NCBI GenBank assembly: GCA_021815535.1
Contig: JAKAGL010000116.1
Coordinates: 1 to 7,417, forward strand
Source of the DNA: a bacterium
GTDB lineage: Bacteria > Nitrospinota_A > UBA7883 > JACRGQ01
Reading direction: 5' to 3'
Length of the DNA stretch: 7,417 nucleotides
Notes under the pieces: model-generated
The model's input: the letters and a program-made list of their open reading frames with translations, nothing else
Databases searched by the model: none
Told to the model about the DNA's origin: nothing
Shown here: positions 1 through 5,955 of the stretch, one piece after another
Position numbering within the stretch: the first letter of the stretch is position 1
Layout: each line of letters begins with the position of its first letter
Position numbers and translations under genes: made by a program

Positions 1-1
1 G

Positions 2-892
2 TTCAACGTGGAAAGCACGCAGGAACTTTTCGCCCTAGATACGGTGGCGGGGAGGATGGGAAAGAAAGCGGGCGTGGCGCTGCGGGTGAACCCGGACGTC
101 GATCCGATGACCCATCCCTACATCAGCACCGGCCTCAAGAAAAACAAGTTCGGCATCGCCATCGAAAAGGCGCTGGAAGAGTACAAGCTGGCGGCGGGGC
201 TGAAGAATATCGACGTTATCGGCATTCATCAGCACATCGGCAGCCAGATAACCCAGGTGACGCCGTTCGTCGATGCGGTGGAAAAGTTGCTGGCTTTTGT
301 TAACCAGCTCAGTGCGGCGGGCATCAAGATCAAGTACATCGATATCGGCGGCGGGCTGGGCATCCCTTACAAGGATGAATCGCCCCCGGCGCCGGTGGAA
401 CTGGCCAAAGAGATCGTGCCGATGTTGAAGAAGCACAACTGCACCATCGTCTTCGAACCGGGCCGCCTTATCGTCGGCAACGCCGGCGTGCTGGTGACGA
501 AGGTGCTGTACACCAAGCGGACGGAAGCCAAGGGCTTTTACATCGTCGATGCGGGAATGAACGACCTCGTCCGCCCCACGCTGTATCAGGCGCATCAGGC
601 GATTCAACCGGTGCTGGAAGAGGTATCCAAGCGCCCCAAGGCCGAAGTGGACGTGGTCGGCCCGATCTGCGAGACCGGCGATTTTCTGGCGAAGGACCGC
701 ATCCTCCCCGAATTCAAAAAGGGGGATTTGATGGCGGTGATGAGCGCCGGGGCGTACGGCTTCACCATGAGCAGCAACTACAACTCCCGCCGCCGCGCCG
801 CCGAGGTGTTGGTGAAGGGGGACAAGTACCACGTGGTGCGCGATCGCGAAACGTGGGACGACCTGGTGCGCGGCGAGCGGTTCGCGGAGTAG
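2..892 (+). CDS. lysA: Diaminopimelate decarboxylase, 3' part (5' end outside window)
   Basis: Pyridoxal-phosphate enzyme that decarboxylates meso-diaminopimelate to L-lysine, the last step of lysine synthesis in the cytoplasm. The open frame reaches the left edge: the in-frame codons before the GTG at 8 read Phe-Asn, giving the FNVES motif usual inside LysA, so that GTG is not a start. Roughly 120 N-terminal residues are missing, including the PLP-binding lysine. Counting residues from the GTG at 8, visible family motifs are HQHIGSQ (74-80), the phosphate-binding DIGGGLG (112-118), EPGR (150-153), DAGMNDLVRP (181-190), the active-site CETGD (221-225) and SSNYNSR (255-261). The motif usually written NSRPR reads NSRRR here. 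The gene ends four bases before dapF, a common lysA-dapF pairing. The function is clear; only the start is unseen. Confidence 0.96.
   Translation, partial: FNVESTQELFALDTVAGRMGKKAGVALRVNPDVDPMTHPYISTGLKKNKFGIAIEKALEEYKLAAGLKNIDVIGIHQHIGSQITQVTPFVDAVEKLLAFVNQLSAAGIKIKYIDIGGGLGIPYKDESPPAPVELAKEIVPMLKKHNCTIVFEPGRLIVGNAGVLVTKVLYTKRTEAKGFYIVDAGMNDLVRPTLYQAHQAIQPVLEEVSKRPKAEVDVVGPICETGDFLAKDRILPEFKKGDLMAVMSAGAYGFTMSSNYNSRRRAAEVLVKGDKYHVVRDRETWDDLVRGERFAE
886..889 (+). promoter_or_regulatory. Shine-Dalgarno of dapF inside the lysA stop region
   Basis: GGAG overlaps the last codons of lysA and lies 7 bases before the dapF ATG at 897. Because the ribosome ending lysA covers this site, the two genes are probably translationally coupled. 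Confidence 0.6.
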
Positions 893-896
893 GGCG

Positions 897-1724
897 ATGG
901 GCAAGAAGGTTAAGTTCGGAAAGTATCAGGGGCTGGGGAACGATTTCGTCATTATCGACGACCGCGGCAACACGCTGAAGCTGAATATCGCGCAGGTGAA
1001 GACGCTGGCCCACCGCCAGTACGGCGTGGGGTGCGACCAGCTGATGATCGTGAAGAAGAGCAAGACGCACGACTTCAGGATGGAGCTGTATAACAACGAC
1101 GGCTCGGTGGCCGAGATGTGCGGCAACGGCATCCGCTGTTTCCACCGCTTCCTTGCCGACCGCGGCATCAGCGCGAAAAAAGCGCTCAAAATAGAAACCC
1201 TTGCCGGCACCATCAAGACCGCGCTGGCGGGCAAGCTGGTGACGGTGGATATGGGCGCGCCGATCCTGGAAGCGGCCGACATCCCGATGAAGGCGGCGGG
1301 GCAGGTGATCGGCCGGAAGATTGACACCGCCGAGGGAAGCTTCAACATCACCGCCGTGTCGATGGGGAACCCCCACATCGTGATCTTTACTAAGAGCCTG
1401 GAAGGGCTGGCGCTGGAGACCGTGGGGCCGATGCTGGAACATCACCCGCTGTTCCCGAAGAGGACAAACGTCCACTTTGCGCGCGTTGATAACAAAAAGA
1501 ACATCACCGTCAGCCATTGGGAACGCGGCGCGGGGATGACGCTGGCCTGCGGCACCGGTGCGTGCGCCACCGGGGTGGCCGCGGTGTTGAATAAGCTGAC
1601 CGACCGCGCGGTCAGCGTGCACCAGCGCGGCGGCTCGCTGCAGATCAAGTGGGATGCAAAGGACAATCACGTCTACATGACCGGCCCCGCCGTTCACGTT
1701 TTCTCCGGCGAAATGACCGTTTAA
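897..1724 (+). CDS. dapF: Diaminopimelate epimerase
   Basis: Cofactor-independent epimerase that converts LL-diaminopimelate to meso-diaminopimelate, the direct substrate of LysA and a building block of peptidoglycan. The 275 residues match the usual family length. The two catalytic cysteines are in the expected settings: C75 in the MCGNGIRC motif and C218 in ACGTGACATG. Other family signatures are GLGNDFV (12-18), the NDGS turn (67-70), GNPH (157-160) and ERG (209-211). The ATG at 897 is supported by a GGAG seven bases upstream and by the N-terminal pattern, with the GLGNDF motif close to the start as in other DapF proteins. It follows lysA with a 4 bp gap, so the two are surely one operon. 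The next gene downstream is convergent, so the operon ends here. No convincing hairpin-plus-T-run terminator was seen in the 26 bp after the stop. Confidence 0.97.
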   Translation: MGKKVKFGKYQGLGNDFVIIDDRGNTLKLNIAQVKTLAHRQYGVGCDQLMIVKKSKTHDFRMELYNNDGSVAEMCGNGIRCFHRFLADRGISAKKALKIETLAGTIKTALAGKLVTVDMGAPILEAADIPMKAAGQVIGRKIDTAEGSFNITAVSMGNPHIVIFTKSLEGLALETVGPMLEHHPLFPKRTNVHFARVDNKKNITVSHWERGAGMTLACGTGACATGVAAVLNKLTDRAVSVHQRGGSLQIKWDAKDNHVYMTGPAVHVFSGEMTV

Positions 1725-1750
1725 GTTTTTAGATTGCCGCCCGCAGAATT

Positions 1751-3124
1751 TCAATAAATAGAGATGCCGAGCGCGTCGGCGGCGGCGAGAGAGATGGCTT
1801 CCGAAAATGTGGGGTGGCCAAACGGGAGGTCGCAGAGCGCGTCAGCCTTCACACCGGCCGCCATTGCGACGGCGGCGGCGTGGATGATCTCGGTGGCGTG
1901 CGGCGCGGCCATGTGAACGCCGAGGATGCTCTTGTCTTCCCCGACCAGCACTTTTACAAGACCGGCGATCTCGCCCGATGCCTGCGCGCGGGCCAGCGCC
2001 CGCACATGGTACCGCCCCGCTTTGTAATGAGTGCCGGACTGTTTCAACTGTTCTTCCGTGTGCCCGACCCAGGCCGATTCGGGGTCGCCGAATACGATGT
2101 ACGGCACGAATCGGTGATCGACGTGGGCGCCGTGTCCCAGTATGTTTCTGGCAGCGGCCACTCCTTCGTGGTGCGCGGTGTAGGCCAGCAGCGATCTTCC
2201 CGCCACATCCCCGGCGGCGTAAATGCCCTCGCGCGACGTTCCCATCGTGGCGTCGGTTTCGATGAAGCCGCGGATGTTCAGCCGCACCCCGGCCTTGTCG
2301 AGGCCGAGCGCATCGGTGGCCGGTTTGCGCCCGGCGGCGGCAAGTAGCATCTCCGCCGCGAACGTTTTGCCGTCATCCAGCGCGATGCGGCAGCCCCCGG
2401 CTTCGGATTTCGCCTCGGCGATCTTGACGCCGGTGTGGATATCAACGCCGAGCTTTTTCAGCTCGCGCCGCAGCAGTTGACGTATCTCGCCATCGGCGGC
2501 GGGAAGAATATCCGGCAGCGCTTCGAACAGCGTCACCGCGCATCCCATCCGCGCAAAGAAAACCGTCAGCTCGAGGCCGATGGCCCCCGCGCCGACGATC
2601 GCGGCCGATGAAGGAAGCTTATCCAGATCAAAGACGGTATCAGAGGTGTAAAACCGCTCCGCCGCGCCGAATATTTCCACCGGGCGGGTGCCGGTGGCGA
2701 CCACCGCTTTTTTGAACCGCACCGTTGCGCCGGTATCCAGGGCTATTTCGGCGGGGGAAATGAACGTTGCCGAGCCGCGCAACAGTTCCACCCCTTTCTT
2801 CTTGAACACCCCCACGAGGCCCTTTTGCACCAGTTGCACCACATCGCGCTGATGCGCTTTCAGAAGCGCATAATCGGGAACGGCGGGGGAAAGCCCGATC
2901 TTTTTTCCCCACTCAAGCGTTTTAACGATCTGCGCGGCGGCCAGCCACGTTTTTGCGGGAACGCAGCCGCGGTTGAGGCAGGTTCCCCCCGCGCCGCCTT
3001 TATCAATGAGAACCGTTTTCAATCCTCCCGCGGCGGTGGTCAACGCGGCCGCATAGCCGGCGGGGCCTGCGCCCACCACCGCCACGTCGCAAACGATCAA
3101 ACTTTCCGTCATTATGCGTTGCAT
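1751..3124 (-). CDS. lpdA: Dihydrolipoamide dehydrogenase-family flavoprotein disulfide reductase
   Basis: FAD enzyme that passes electrons from a dithiol, normally protein-bound dihydrolipoamide of 2-oxoacid dehydrogenase or glycine-cleavage complexes, to NAD+. In the 457 residues the FAD Rossmann motif GAGPAG is at 18-23, the redox disulfide C49/C54 is in GGTCLNRGC, ATG is at 143-145, the NAD motif GAGAIG is at 178-183 with an acidic E201 favouring NAD over NADP, and AAGDV is at 303-307. The C-terminal His-Glu catalytic pair is H437/E442 in HPTFSE. This complete set supports a lipoamide dehydrogenase over thioredoxin reductase. MerA is unlikely because the terminal Cys-Cys pair is absent. 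Two ATGs compete, 3124 and 3112; neither has a clear Shine-Dalgarno, and the later one (MTES...) gives the more typical distance to the FAD motif. No E1, E2 or glycine-cleavage gene is adjacent, so the physiological partner is unknown. Confidence 0.9.
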   Translation of the reverse strand: MQRIMTESLIVCDVAVVGAGPAGYAAALTTAAGGLKTVLIDKGGAGGTCLNRGCVPAKTWLAAAQIVKTLEWGKKIGLSPAVPDYALLKAHQRDVVQLVQKGLVGVFKKKGVELLRGSATFISPAEIALDTGATVRFKKAVVATGTRPVEIFGAAERFYTSDTVFDLDKLPSSAAIVGAGAIGLELTVFFARMGCAVTLFEALPDILPAADGEIRQLLRRELKKLGVDIHTGVKIAEAKSEAGGCRIALDDGKTFAAEMLLAAAGRKPATDALGLDKAGVRLNIRGFIETDATMGTSREGIYAAGDVAGRSLLAYTAHHEGVAAARNILGHGAHVDHRFVPYIVFGDPESAWVGHTEEQLKQSGTHYKAGRYHVRALARAQASGEIAGLVKVLVGEDKSILGVHMAAPHATEIIHAAAVAMAAGVKADALCDLPFGHPTFSEAISLAAADALGISIY

Positions 3125-3161
3125 TATAGGTTAAAATCCGACCGAGGAGAGATGCAAAAGG

Positions 3162-5054
3162 ATGCTGTTTGGTGAATTTTTAGTCGACAAAGGAGTGCTG
3201 TCCGCTGACGAAGTGGACAAGGTGCTTCTGCTGCAACGAAAGATCGCAATTCCGCTGGGGAAGCTTGCGCTTGAACGCTCGCTTCTTACTTTGGCGGATA
3301 TTTTCCAGATACGCGGGCAACAGCGCAAGACCGACAGCAAGTTCGGCGAAATCGCGATCAAGCTCAATCTGCTCAAGCCCCGGCAGGTCGATACGCTGGT
3401 GGAACTGCAAAAAAACATAAAGCCGTTCGTGGGCGAACTGCTGGTGCGCGAAGGAATATTGTCCGAGGACGCCCTGCTGGCCCTGCTCAGAGAATTCAAG
3501 GCGGCGCATGGCAAGCCGTTCAGCCCCCATACGCTGCGCATAGCGCTGGTCGGATTGGATCTCACCGTCATGCTCAACCTGAAGAACAGCCTCACCAAGC
3601 TCGGCTACGAAGTGATCACCGAAAACTTCACGGTGGACGACCTGCGGCGGATGGTGCACGATGTGCCGGATTACATCGTGCTGAACCTGGTGGAAAACAA
3701 AGGCGAATTGCTGGACAAGTTGACGGCCGTCCGGGCCGGGCATCCGTTGTTCCAGCCAAAAATGCTGGCGCTGGTGGCGCGGCTGGACCCCGCGGACCGC
3801 GAGCGGTCCATTGCCGCGGGCATCTCCGATTTCGTGCCGGCCACGGCGGCGGCGGCGAACATAGCCCAGTACATCCACAGCATTCTGGACAGCACCAAGC
3901 GGGAGGAGGCGGGGAAGATCCTGCTGGTGGACGACAGCCCCACGGTGTTGCGCCTCACCTCTTTTTACCTGGAGGGGAGCGGCTACGAAACATTGCTGGC
4001 TTCGTCGGGAGACGAGGCTCTTGTCATCCTTGAGAACGTGCAGCCCGACCTGGTGCTTTCGGACGTCCTCATGCCCGGCATGGATGGAATCGAGCTGTGC
4101 CGCCGCATCAAGCTGAACCCGAAAACGCGCAACGTGCCGGTGCTTATCATCACCACCAGCAAAGAGGCCGGACGCCTGCGGGAGGCGCTGGACAGCGGCG
4201 CCAGCGATTACATACAGAAGCCGTTCCAGCAAGAGGAACTGTTGGCCCGCGTACGCAGCCACATCCGCACCAAACAGCTTATCGATGATTTGCAGGCGTC
4301 GCGCAACGAATTGCTGCTGGTGAATGAAAAACTGGCCGAGGCCAACAACCGCAAGACCGAGTTCCTCTCCACCGTGGCGCATGACCTGCGCACGCCGCTC
4401 ACTTCCATCCGCACCTATTCCGAGCTGCTCACGCTGCCCACGGTAACCATCGATACCCAAAAGGAGTTCATCGGGATCATTCAGAGCGAGGCGATGCGCA
4501 TGGCCGGCCTGATACGCAACTATCTGGATATATCGCGCGTTGAGGCCAGCACCGCCCTGTATGAAAAACAGCCGGTGAACCTGGGCGACATAGCGGCATA
4601 CTTCACCAAGATCTACTCAACAATGGCGGCGAACAAATCGATCCGTTTCACTTCCGCCGTACCGGAAAAGCCGGTGATGTTCATGGGGGACAAGGAGCAT
4701 TTTGAGCAGGTGATGGCGAATCTGCTGGATAACGCCGTCAAATTCACCCCGGCGGGAGGCGCCATATCTATGGAGATAAAGATCACCCGCAAGCGTTCGC
4801 GCAATTACGCCGAATTGTCGGTGCAAGATACCGGGCCGGGCATCCCGCCGAACGCGCGGGAGGTCATTTTTAGAAAATACCACCACCTGCAAAGCGAGAA
4901 CCAGCCTATTGCCGGAACCGGGCTTGGCCTTGCGATATGCAAGGAGATCGTTGAGTGGCATGGCGGCAAGATAAGCGTGGAATCGGAACCGGGGCGCGGA
5001 TCACTGTTCCGCGTGGTGCTACCGATGATGGAAGGGGAAGGAGAGGCCGGCTGA
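3162..5054 (+). CDS. Soluble hybrid histidine kinase: MshEN-like repeats, pseudo-receiver, receiver, HisKA, HATPase
   Basis: Cytoplasmic signalling kinase of 630 residues without signal peptide or membrane helix. Domains in order: four 24-residue MshEN/GspE-N-like motifs (2-112); a degenerate receiver (about 125-242) lacking the acidic pocket, phospho-Asp and Lys; an intact receiver (251-370) with D257/D258, phospho-acceptor D301, T331 and K353; a signalling helix (370-400); HisKA with H407 in the AHDLRTPL box; and HATPase_c with N-box N520/N524, G1 box DTGPG (556-560) and G2 box GTGLGL (585-590). The receiver lies before the kinase core, unlike classic hybrids with a C-terminal receiver, so phosphotransfer to D301 may regulate the kinase. 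The ATG at 3162 gives an MLFGEFLV start that begins the first motif. The GAGGAG at 3144-3149 is 12 bases upstream, rather far. A 7-codon frame starting at 3152 overlaps the start. The output partner is unknown. Confidence 0.93.
   Translation: MLFGEFLVDKGVLSADEVDKVLLLQRKIAIPLGKLALERSLLTLADIFQIRGQQRKTDSKFGEIAIKLNLLKPRQVDTLVELQKNIKPFVGELLVREGILSEDALLALLREFKAAHGKPFSPHTLRIALVGLDLTVMLNLKNSLTKLGYEVITENFTVDDLRRMVHDVPDYIVLNLVENKGELLDKLTAVRAGHPLFQPKMLALVARLDPADRERSIAAGISDFVPATAAAANIAQYIHSILDSTKREEAGKILLVDDSPTVLRLTSFYLEGSGYETLLASSGDEALVILENVQPDLVLSDVLMPGMDGIELCRRIKLNPKTRNVPVLIITTSKEAGRLREALDSGASDYIQKPFQQEELLARVRSHIRTKQLIDDLQASRNELLLVNEKLAEANNRKTEFLSTVAHDLRTPLTSIRTYSELLTLPTVTIDTQKEFIGIIQSEAMRMAGLIRNYLDISRVEASTALYEKQPVNLGDIAAYFTKIYSTMAANKSIRFTSAVPEKPVMFMGDKEHFEQVMANLLDNAVKFTPAGGAISMEIKITRKRSRNYAELSVQDTGPGIPPNAREVIFRKYHHLQSENQPIAGTGLGLAICKEIVEWHGGKISVESEPGRGSLFRVVLPMMEGEGEAG
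3165..3497 (+). repeat. Four tandem 24-residue motifs with 5-residue spacers (protein-level repeat)
   Basis: Residues 2-25, 31-54, 60-83 and 89-112 of the hybrid kinase form four copies of a Gly-x-x-(hydrophobic) helical-hairpin motif, each 24 residues long and separated by exactly 5 residues. The first glycine is kept in every copy (G4, G33, G62, G91), the second only in copies 1 and 4 (G11, G98), and the closing glutamine in copies 1-3 (Q25, Q54, Q83). The DNA copies are diverged, so this is an old duplication. The 24+5 spacing matches the known MshEN domain, which has two such motifs. Confidence 0.75.
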
Positions 5055-5070
5055 ACTCCCGCGCGGCGGC

Positions 5071-5691
5071 TCAGACAACCGTCATCTCCGGCTCATTTGA
5101 AAGGTCATCGCGGCGGAAGGAGCAGAGCACGGTGTTGCCAGCCTTATTCCAGAAAAGCCGCACCCCCAGCGATTTGAGGATCAGCAATCCCCGCCCCGAA
5201 ACGGCAAGGACATCCTGTTCATTCATCGGCGAGTATTTTTCATCGCGGTAATCGAATCCTCCGCCTTCGTCGTGCACCCCCACCACCACGCTGCGTTTGT
5301 TGATGCACACGCTTACCTGGATCTTTTTGCCGCTGATGCGCCACCGGCGGCTGATCTCTTCAAGATAGCGTTCCTGCATCTCCTCCATCATGCGCTGTTT
5401 GGTTTCCTTGTTAATGCCCAGCAGCCCGTGTTCCACCGCGTTCATGCAGGTTTCATGCAGGGTAAAGGTCAGGAGATACGCCAACCGGGAGATATAGGGC
5501 GTCCACTCGGGAACCCTGCGCGCCTTGGCAATGATCTTTTCGGAAAGGTGGTCGATCTCGTCGATGGTGGCAAGCGGGAATATCTCGTTTTGAGAGCAGG
5601 TATCTTGGCATATCTCGTGTTCCACGCAGACATTTTCCCGCAGAAGCGACCCGCTTCTGTGCCTGTCGATGCAATTGATCGAGACCGGCAT
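5071..5691 (-). CDS. RsbW/SpoIIAB-like GHKL ATP-binding protein with cysteine-rich N-terminus
   Basis: Probable serine/threonine-type regulatory ATPase of the anti-sigma-factor class (HATPase_c_2). Such proteins phosphorylate an antagonist or bind a sigma factor in partner-switching systems. In the 206 residues the N-box is HETCMNAVEHG (79-89) with E80 and N84, the G1 box is DEGGGFD (141-147) and the G2 box is SGRGLLIL (165-172). There is no HisKA dimerisation domain or phospho-histidine, which separates it from two-component kinases. A charged helical insert (about 95-120) follows the N-box. The first 32 residues carry four cysteines (C7, C22, C28, C32), uncommon for the family. The ATG at 5691 is well fixed by GGGGAG six bases upstream. 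No sigma factor, antagonist or PP2C phosphatase gene is next to it. It converges on the hybrid kinase gene with a 16 bp gap. The exact target cannot be told from sequence. Confidence 0.85.
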   Translation of the reverse strand: MPVSINCIDRHRSGSLLRENVCVEHEICQDTCSQNEIFPLATIDEIDHLSEKIIAKARRVPEWTPYISRLAYLLTFTLHETCMNAVEHGLLGINKETKQRMMEEMQERYLEEISRRWRISGKKIQVSVCINKRSVVVGVHDEGGGFDYRDEKYSPMNEQDVLAVSGRGLLILKSLGVRLFWNKAGNTVLCSFRRDDLSNEPEMTVV

Positions 5692-5697
5692 TTCACT

Positions 5698-5703
5698 CTC
5701 CCC
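5698..5703 (-). promoter_or_regulatory. Strong Shine-Dalgarno of the RsbW-like gene
   Basis: Read on the minus strand, GGGGAG lies six bases before the ATG at 5691-5689. It is the clearest ribosome binding site in the window and decides the start, so the cysteine-rich N-terminus is probably translated. Confidence 0.7.
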
Positions 5704-5720
5704 GCCCTTGCTTCAAGGGC
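5704..5720 (-). promoter_or_regulatory. Perfect 7-bp hairpin touching the Shine-Dalgarno
   Basis: GCCCTTG and CAAGGGC form a perfect 7 bp inverted repeat with a 3-base loop. In the mRNA of the RsbW-like gene the hairpin ends exactly where the GGGGAG ribosome site begins. No T-run follows on either strand, so it is unlikely to be an intrinsic terminator. It could tune translation or be a short operator; the sequence alone cannot decide. Confidence 0.45.
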
Positions 5721-5955
5721 AACGCACTGAAATTCTATTAGATGCAATCATTATGTTATCCCCCATCCGATAAAATCACAATAACCCAAAAGTGGTATAT
5801 TTATGTATCCTGGATGCAAAGAGTATAACTGATTATATTTCATTAGCTTGACCGCCTTCCTTAAGCGCGGGCAATAATGTTTTTTCAGAGATTAAAGATG
5901 AATAATTATAATTTTCTGGAGAACGATGAGACGCGCGGCGCTCCGTCCTGGCGCA
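5721..5955. other. AT-rich intergenic island between thrS and the RsbW-like gene
   Basis: This is the only long non-coding stretch in the window. By hand count bases 5731-5920 are about 32% G+C, against clearly GC-rich coding sequence on both sides. It should hold the end of the thrS transcript and the promoter of the RsbW-like gene. It contains a TTATC-N8-GATAA dyad (5756-5773), a 10-base palindrome AATTATAATT (5904-5913) and several TATAAT-like hexamers, none with a good -35 partner at 16-18 bp. No tRNA, no convincing small gene and no clear terminator were seen. Confidence 0.55.
5756..5773. promoter_or_regulatory. Possible operator dyad TTATC-N8-GATAA
   Basis: An 18-base dyad with 5 bp arms lies 65 bases upstream of the RsbW-like start, where a regulator site would be expected. 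The arms are short and AT-rich, so chance is a real alternative. Confidence 0.2.

Noticed and set aside
1688..1730. CGCCG...CGGCG inverted repeat near the dapF stop followed by a short T-run as a possible terminator.
   Set aside because: The stem is 5 bp with a 13-base loop inside the coding region, and the T-run is not adjacent to the stem.
762..1754. Long minus-strand open frame of 330 codons across the lysA end and dapF.
   Set aside because: Antisense shadow of two well-identified genes; low-complexity, His/Arg-rich composition typical of such frames and no domain.
3152..3175. Seven-codon upstream frame (MQKDAVW) overlapping the kinase start.
   Set aside because: The GGAG is only two bases before its ATG, too close for good initiation, and so short a frame is easily due to chance.
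3180..4460. Minus-strand open frame of 426 codons opposite the hybrid kinase.
   Set aside because: Antisense to a gene with complete receiver and kinase motifs; the composition is rich in Gln, His and Arg with no recognisable motif.
5848..5878. Promoter-like TTGACC and AATAAT hexamers on the plus strand, 19 bp apart.
   Set aside because: The spacing is long, the region is AT-rich so chance matches are expected, and the only frame downstream is the antisense shadow of thrS.
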